Assembly: GCA_035654655.1 (NCBI GenBank)
Contig: DASRWI010000026.1
Coordinates: 1-64,000, forward strand
Direction: 5' to 3'
From: DASRWI01 sp035654655
Lineage (GTDB): Bacteria > Bacteroidota > Ignavibacteria > Ignavibacteriales > Ignavibacteriaceae
DNA: 64,000 nucleotides
Both the position numbers and the translations under genes were made by a program. The notes beneath the pieces are model-generated. The model did not search any database and was not told the origin of the DNA. It saw only the letters and a list, made by a program, of their open reading frames with translations. Positions 60,045 through 64,000 of the stretch are shown here, piece by piece. Position 1 is the first letter of the stretch. Each line of letters opens with the position of its first letter.

Positions 60045-61190
60045 CTACAACGCTATTTGTTCTTGTTTAAAATGTACGTTGTTATAATAATAATTTACTT
60101 CATCAATAAATTTATCCAAATTCAAATTCTTAATGCACTCCAAGTTTCTATCACAAATCTTTTTCCAGCATGGAGAGCATTCGAGGTCTGGGTGAAAAAT
60201 CTTTACACCTCTGTCATAAAGGTCAATTTCAGTCCAACAGCTAAGTCCGAACCAGGCAATTACATATTTTTTTAATGCAATAGCTAAGTGCATACCAAAG
60301 GAATCACCAGTAATCACAACATCAGCAATACTTTCATAACAGGCACCTTTCCTAACACCACCAGAAACAGGAGTATTTATAATTCTTCCTTCGAATCTGG
60401 AATAAATTTCATTATTCCTTTCAAGGTCTTCAGGACCGCCAAGTAAAGCGACTTTATATTTGCCTTGGGATAATAATTTATCAATCAAATATACATGCTG
60501 TTCAATAGTCATTTTCTTATTAGGGAAGAGGGTAGAGCAACCTGTATTAAAACCAACAACAACATCATTTTCAGTAATTCCAACTTCTTTTTTGTAATTG
60601 CTGATAAATTCTAACTCTTCCTTCGAAAAGTTAAAAGTATAATCATCTCTTTGATAATCAACTTCAAAAGTTTCAGCTAAATAATCCTGACCGGTTCTTT
60701 GGTTAACCTTAAACTTAAGATGGTCATCCATTCCTAAATTGTAATTATAAAAAGCTCCTTTATTCACTGGAATGATTTTACCTTCCGAGTTCAATCCAAA
60801 TCCAAGTTTATGGTCAGCATTAACAGAATTAAGCAATGCAGCAGAGCGCTGAGATTTATCAACATTCATTGCATAATCAAAGTTCATCTGAGGTAAAATT
60901 AAAGATGTTTCAAAATCAAAAGGATAAACCTTATCAATGTACTGGTTATTCTTTAATAGACCTTCAGCCATCTTCAAAGTAACCCAGCAAATAGTAGAAT
61001 CAGGGAATTTTCTTTTTAATGCAGGTAATTGAGCAGTTGTCATTAAAACATCCCCCATAGCATCAAGATTTATGATAAGTATCTTTGTACCCATAGGAAT
61101 ATTGTTTTTGCATCCATTTAACCAGCAATTATGGTCGGAATAACAAGGTTTATAGCCATTAAAATTCTTACAAGAAGGAATCTTTTCCAT
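60045..61190 (-). CDS. Glycosyltransferase family 9 (heptosyltransferase-like)
   Basis: The 381-residue protein has the GT9 start 'KILIINLDAMGDVLMTTAQLPALKRKFPDSTICWVT', 'VVVGFNTGCSTLFPNKKM', 'VALLGGPEDLERN' and 'DVVITGDSFGMHLAIALKKYVIAWFG'. These add heptose to the lipopolysaccharide inner core. Two cysteine clusters are notable: N-terminal 'CKNFNGYKPC' with 'HNCWLNGC', and C-terminal 'LECSPCWKKICDRNLEC'. Paired clusters like this occur in some GT9 proteins and may bind a metal or Fe-S centre. It precedes the homocysteine methyltransferase by two bases. Confidence 0.88.
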   Translation of the reverse strand: MEKIPSCKNFNGYKPCYSDHNCWLNGCKNNIPMGTKILIINLDAMGDVLMTTAQLPALKRKFPDSTICWVTLKMAEGLLKNNQYIDKVYPFDFETSLILPQMNFDYAMNVDKSQRSAALLNSVNADHKLGFGLNSEGKIIPVNKGAFYNYNLGMDDHLKFKVNQRTGQDYLAETFEVDYQRDDYTFNFSKEELEFISNYKKEVGITENDVVVGFNTGCSTLFPNKKMTIEQHVYLIDKLLSQGKYKVALLGGPEDLERNNEIYSRFEGRIINTPVSGGVRKGACYESIADVVITGDSFGMHLAIALKKYVIAWFGLSCWTEIDLYDRGVKIFHPDLECSPCWKKICDRNLECIKNLNLDKFIDEVNYYYNNVHFKQEQIAL

Positions 61191-61311
61191 CGAACTCCGG
61201 ATAAAATTTATTTTGTTTATAGTTAATAATCTAAATAGTTATTATTTTTTATGCTTCAATTTTATAAACAAATATAGTAAAAGAAAAAGTCGATTTATAG
61301 GAAGATATTTA

Positions 61312-62406
61312 ATGACAAAAAAGAAAATTTATCAAATATGCTTTGGAGATGGATATGCCGGCAGTGCGAAAATGGCTATTATGAATTCTACCAAATTGAG
61401 CAAAAATTATGATATTACCTTTTTTGCTACTAAAGATTCTTTAACTGAAAAAAGATGCCTTGAAGCCGGATTAAGAACCATATCTATTGAAAAAGATACC
61501 AATTTCAAAGATTTACTTAAAATAGTTTCTGATAACTTTGTTGCCGATGAACCTGACATTGTAGTTTCAAATCATTCTCTTGATAGAAAAGTAGGATTAG
61601 CATTAAGAAGAAAGTTCAAGAAGAAGTTTCTCAATATTGCTTATAGACATAATGAATCTAAAAGTGTTCCATTTATTGGCTCATTGCTTTATAACTACTA
61701 TTTTGATTATTCTATTGCCTGCAGTGAGGGAGTAGCTCAAAGTTTATATTCATCAGGATTTAAGAAGAAAAAAGTTAAAGTTATACATTATGGAATTGAA
61801 ATACCTCTTGATATAAATGATATATCCGGAACTTCCATAAAAGAAAAGTTTAATCTGCAAGACAAAACAGTTCTCGGTGTTTCTGCATGGTTCCACAAAG
61901 AAAGAAAAGGTTTTGATATTTTATTTAAAGCTTTTTCTAAACTTGTTGGTAATTATAAACTGCTTATCATTGGCATTCCTAAAGAAAAGCAGCAGGAAGT
62001 TTTAGATTATGCAGCAGAGTTTGATATAGCACCTCAAGATTTAATAATGCCGGGTTATATAGAAAATGTCTGGGAATATTATAAAGCTATGGATATATTT
62101 TTATTTCCTTCGCGCTCTGAAGGTTTTCCCATAGCTCCATTAGAAGCAGGAGCAGCAAAGCTTCCAATAATCGCATCGGATATTCCAGGTACAAAAGAAT
62201 ATATCATTGATAGTGTAACAGGATTATCATATCCTGTTGAAGAAGATAATGAATTAGTTGAAGCAATAAAATTATTAACTGAAGATACTCAACTAAGAGA
62301 AGCTCTTAGTACTAATGCATATAATGTTGTTATAGATAATTATACTCTTGATGTATATGCAAGAAAACTTGATGAATTTTTTGCAGATATTATTAAGTAT
62401 AGATAA
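61312..62406 (+). CDS. Glycosyltransferase family 4
   Basis: From ATG 61312 (TAGGAAG nearby), 364 residues; an in-frame TTG at 61213 would add 33 unlikely residues and is rejected. The two-domain GT-B fold shows 'GDGYAGSAKMAIMNSTKL' at the N terminus, 'VKVIHYGIEIP', 'LGVSAWFHKERKGFDILFKAFSKL' and the nucleotide-sugar site 'PSRSEGFPIAPLEAGAAKLPIIASDIPGTKEYI'. It probably transfers a sugar to lipopolysaccharide or another surface glycan. It is divergent from the GT9 gene. Confidence 0.88.
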   Translation: MTKKKIYQICFGDGYAGSAKMAIMNSTKLSKNYDITFFATKDSLTEKRCLEAGLRTISIEKDTNFKDLLKIVSDNFVADEPDIVVSNHSLDRKVGLALRRKFKKKFLNIAYRHNESKSVPFIGSLLYNYYFDYSIACSEGVAQSLYSSGFKKKKVKVIHYGIEIPLDINDISGTSIKEKFNLQDKTVLGVSAWFHKERKGFDILFKAFSKLVGNYKLLIIGIPKEKQQEVLDYAAEFDIAPQDLIMPGYIENVWEYYKAMDIFLFPSRSEGFPIAPLEAGAAKLPIIASDIPGTKEYIIDSVTGLSYPVEEDNELVEAIKLLTEDTQLREALSTNAYNVVIDNYTLDVYARKLDEFFADIIKYR

Positions 62407-62925
62407 CTATTTTCTACTTCCGTGAATAAATCCTCTGTAAGGAAGGGAATGCTGAACAGTAATAAATGCTTCCTTATCAATTGATTCTATTAATTGAATA
62501 ACTTTTCTTTGAAGTTTTCTTGCAGTAATAACTATAATAATTGAAACTCCACCAGTCCCACCTTCACCCGGAATAATAGTTGCACCATAATTAGATAATC
62601 TTAAAGTATCAGCAATTTTATCTGTAAAATGTTTTGATATTATATTTAATTCAACATAACCTAATCCAATTTTTTGTTCAATAGTTATCCCTATAACATT
62701 ACCTAAGGCAAAGCCAGTAGCATAACCGAAAAGATTAATAATGACTTCAAGATTTTGCATAATATAACGGATAGCAAATATCCAAATAAGTACTTCAAAA
62801 AATCCTGCAAGTCCTGCCAGCCATTTTCTTCCCTGGACAACAAGAATTGTTCTGATAGTCCCAATGGAAACATCACAAATACGCATACACATTATTATAA
62901 ATGCACCATATATCGCTTCAATCAT
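62407..62925 (-). CDS. UPF0316 membrane protein (DUF5698/DUF2179)
   Basis: The 172 residues have three N-terminal membrane helices ('YGAFIIMCMRICDVSIGTIRTILVVQGRKWLAGLAGFFEVLIWIFAI', 'NLFGYATGFALGNVIGITIEQKIG') and a soluble DUF2179 domain with 'GGTGGVSIIIVITARKLQRKVIQLIESIDKEAFITVQ'. Proteins of this group are conserved but of unknown function. The gene converges with the GT4 gene, starting one base past its end. Confidence 0.85.
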   Translation of the reverse strand: MIEAIYGAFIIMCMRICDVSIGTIRTILVVQGRKWLAGLAGFFEVLIWIFAIRYIMQNLEVIINLFGYATGFALGNVIGITIEQKIGLGYVELNIISKHFTDKIADTLRLSNYGATIIPGEGGTGGVSIIIVITARKLQRKVIQLIESIDKEAFITVQHSLPYRGFIHGSRK

Positions 62926-63056
62926 CTATTACTTTCATAAAAATTGAATTTAATTTCACAAAGTTAATAAATATATTTTTTAATATTTTACAAAAGTAAA
63001 AGTTTGTTATTATTATTTTATCTTTGCTCTTCACAAAAATTTGAATATTTTATATT

Positions 63057-63698
63057 ATGTACGAATCAGAAAGAAAATCCTTAATAGAAAAACTTGCTAA
63101 GAAAGGGATTAAGGATAAATCAGTTTTGAAAGCTATGCTTGAAATTGAAAGACACTTATTTATTCCGGATGCTATTGGTTTGCACGCATATCTTGATGTA
63201 GCTCTTCCAATAGGTCACGGTCAAACAATATCTCAGCCATATACTGTTGCGTTTATGACTCAGGCTTTAAATGTTAAACCAGGCGATAAAGTGCTTGAAA
63301 TTGGAACTGGTTCCGGTTATCAGGCAGCTATTCTTGAAAAAATGGGGGCAAAAGTTTATAGTATTGAAAGACAATTTGAAATTTATAATGCAACACAAAG
63401 ATTATTCGATGAATTAGGAATTAGAGTTCATACTAAATTTGGTGATGGGACAATTGGCTGGGAAGAATTTGCACCTTATAATGGAATTATTGTAACAGCT
63501 GGCTCTCCATCAATTCCAGCTTCTCTTAAAAAACAGCTTGATATTAATAGTGGTAAACTTGTTATTCCTATTGGGGATAAAACATCACAAAAATTAAAAA
63601 TAGTTACAAGATTATCTGAAACTGAATACAGGGAAGAAACAATACCTGAATTTTCATTTGTACCTCTAATTGGAAGAGAAGGGTGGAACGAAAAGTAA
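63057..63698 (+). CDS. pcm: Protein-L-isoaspartate O-methyltransferase
   Basis: The 213 residues contain 'MLEIERHLFIPD', 'ALPIGHGQTISQPYTVAFMTQAL', the SAM motif 'VLEIGTGSGYQAAILEKMGAKVYSIERQ' and 'GDGTIGWEEFAPYNGIIVTAGSPSIPASLKKQL', diagnostic for Pcm. It methylates L-isoaspartyl residues so that damaged proteins can be repaired. The 3' end overlaps miaA by 16 bases. Confidence 0.96.
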   Translation: MYESERKSLIEKLAKKGIKDKSVLKAMLEIERHLFIPDAIGLHAYLDVALPIGHGQTISQPYTVAFMTQALNVKPGDKVLEIGTGSGYQAAILEKMGAKVYSIERQFEIYNATQRLFDELGIRVHTKFGDGTIGWEEFAPYNGIIVTAGSPSIPASLKKQLDINSGKLVIPIGDKTSQKLKIVTRLSETEYREETIPEFSFVPLIGREGWNEK

Positions 63699-64000
63699 TT
63701 GTAATAGTTGGTCCAACTTGTTCAGGTAAAACTGATTTAAGTTTATTGCTTGCTGAAAAACTTCATTCAGAAATTATTTCAGCAGACAGCAGGCAGGTAT
63801 ATAAATACTTAAATATAGGTACAGCCAAACCATCTCCTGAAGAATTAAAAAAAGTTAAACATCATTTTATTGATGAACTTGAACCTGATGAAAAATTTGA
63901 TGTAAGTATTTTTGAAAACAGATCTATTCAAATTATTAATTCATTACATAAAAAAAATAAAGTTCCAATAGTTGTCGGCGGTTCAGGGTTATATATAAAA
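63683..64000 (+). CDS. miaA: tRNA dimethylallyltransferase (partial)
   Basis: The frame starting at GTG 63683 reads 'ERKVIVIVGPTCSGKTDLSLLLAEKL', with the P-loop GPTCSGKT, 'ISADSRQVYKYLNIGTAKPS', 'HHFIDELEPDEKFDVSIFE' and 'VPIVVGGSGLYIK'. These are MiaA motifs for transfer of dimethylallyl groups to A37 of tRNA. The start lies inside the pcm 3' end (16-base overlap), preceded by GGAAG. About 106 residues are present; the remainder is beyond the window. Confidence 0.94.
   Translation, partial: MERKVIVIVGPTCSGKTDLSLLLAEKLHSEIISADSRQVYKYLNIGTAKPSPEELKKVKHHFIDELEPDEKFDVSIFENRSIQIINSLHKKNKVPIVVGGSGLYIK

Noticed and set aside
61213..61311. Extended N terminus of the family 4 glycosyltransferase
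   Set aside because: It starts at a TTG without ribosome site and lacks similarity to the family. ATG 61312 follows TAGGAAG.
1..64000. tRNA or rRNA genes
   Set aside because: I scanned gaps for T-loop-like GGTTCGA words and rRNA motifs and found none; a covariance search would settle it.

Overview
The window is AT-rich bacterial chromosome with short intergenic gaps. It points to a Gram-negative member of the Bacteroidota/Chlorobiota group, most likely class Ignavibacteria. The evidence is three secreted-protein tails with the 'NYPNPFNP' type IX secretion sorting signature, a TonB-dependent receptor, an OprO/P-type porin, Kdo and heptosyltransferase genes of lipopolysaccharide synthesis, and low-GC codon use. 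No rRNA, tRNA, CRISPR array, insertion sequence or prophage is visible. Both ends cut through genes (arsC on the left, miaA on the right).

Layout. 1-1.5 kb: arsRMC arsenic operon on the minus strand with a promoter and overlapping operator. 1.6-5.6 kb: an RNase H with an extra domain, a secreted GH13 alpha-glucan hydrolase and an SLC45-like sugar transporter. 5.6-9.8 kb: a dihydrouridine synthase, then a polX-enoyl-CoA hydratase-apt operon. 9.8-12.9 kb: a sigma-54 activator flanked on both sides by sigma-54-like promoters that face small basic or unknown proteins and a GreA/Rnk-like factor. 12.9-16 kb: rsmI, lysine 6-aminotransferase and a TetR regulator. 16-18.3 kb: a four-gene operon with an ABC-type permease and an ABC ATPase whose nucleotide-binding motifs have decayed. 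18.5-23 kb: a biotin-dependent carboxyltransferase and an MltD-like lytic transglycosylase with six LysM repeats. 23.2-27.8 kb: a TPP-riboswitch operon for thiamine salvage (outer-membrane receptor, thiamine pyrophosphokinase, sodium-solute symporter). 27.8-34.9 kb: a MATE exporter and a run of secreted proteins, including two tail-fibre-like paralogues with C-terminal S74 chaperone domains. 35-40 kb: aminoadipate-semialdehyde dehydrogenase, TerC, pyruvoyl arginine decarboxylase, tyrS and smpB. 40-45.7 kb: a multicopper oxidase whose sorting tail is out of frame, an S9 peptidase and a dicarboxylate/glutamate symporter. 45.7-54.5 kb: dnaX, fRMsr, lon, suhB, an acyl-CoA synthetase and a membrane acyltransferase, all on the minus strand. 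54.5-64 kb: a porin behind four TTAAC repeats at 11-bp spacing, an array of palindromic hairpins, then envelope and housekeeping genes (kdsC, ldcA, a PGRP-type amidase, ispE, a homocysteine methyltransferase, two glycosyltransferases, a DUF2179 protein, pcm, miaA).

How the genes connect. Lysine 6-aminotransferase (13.7 kb) and the ALDH7 enzyme (35 kb) are consecutive steps from lysine to 2-aminoadipate, although they lie 20 kb apart. The thiamine genes form one riboswitch-controlled unit. The GH13 enzyme and sugar transporter form a small glucan-use unit. The strongest candidates for undescribed biology are the sigma-54 circuit with its small proteins, the degenerate ABC operon, a PolX protein with an apparently inactivated polymerase palm beside an intact PHP domain, and a nine-A run in dnaX placed where slippage would give a short gamma-like subunit. 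All functional calls rest on reading motifs by eye, with no database search.
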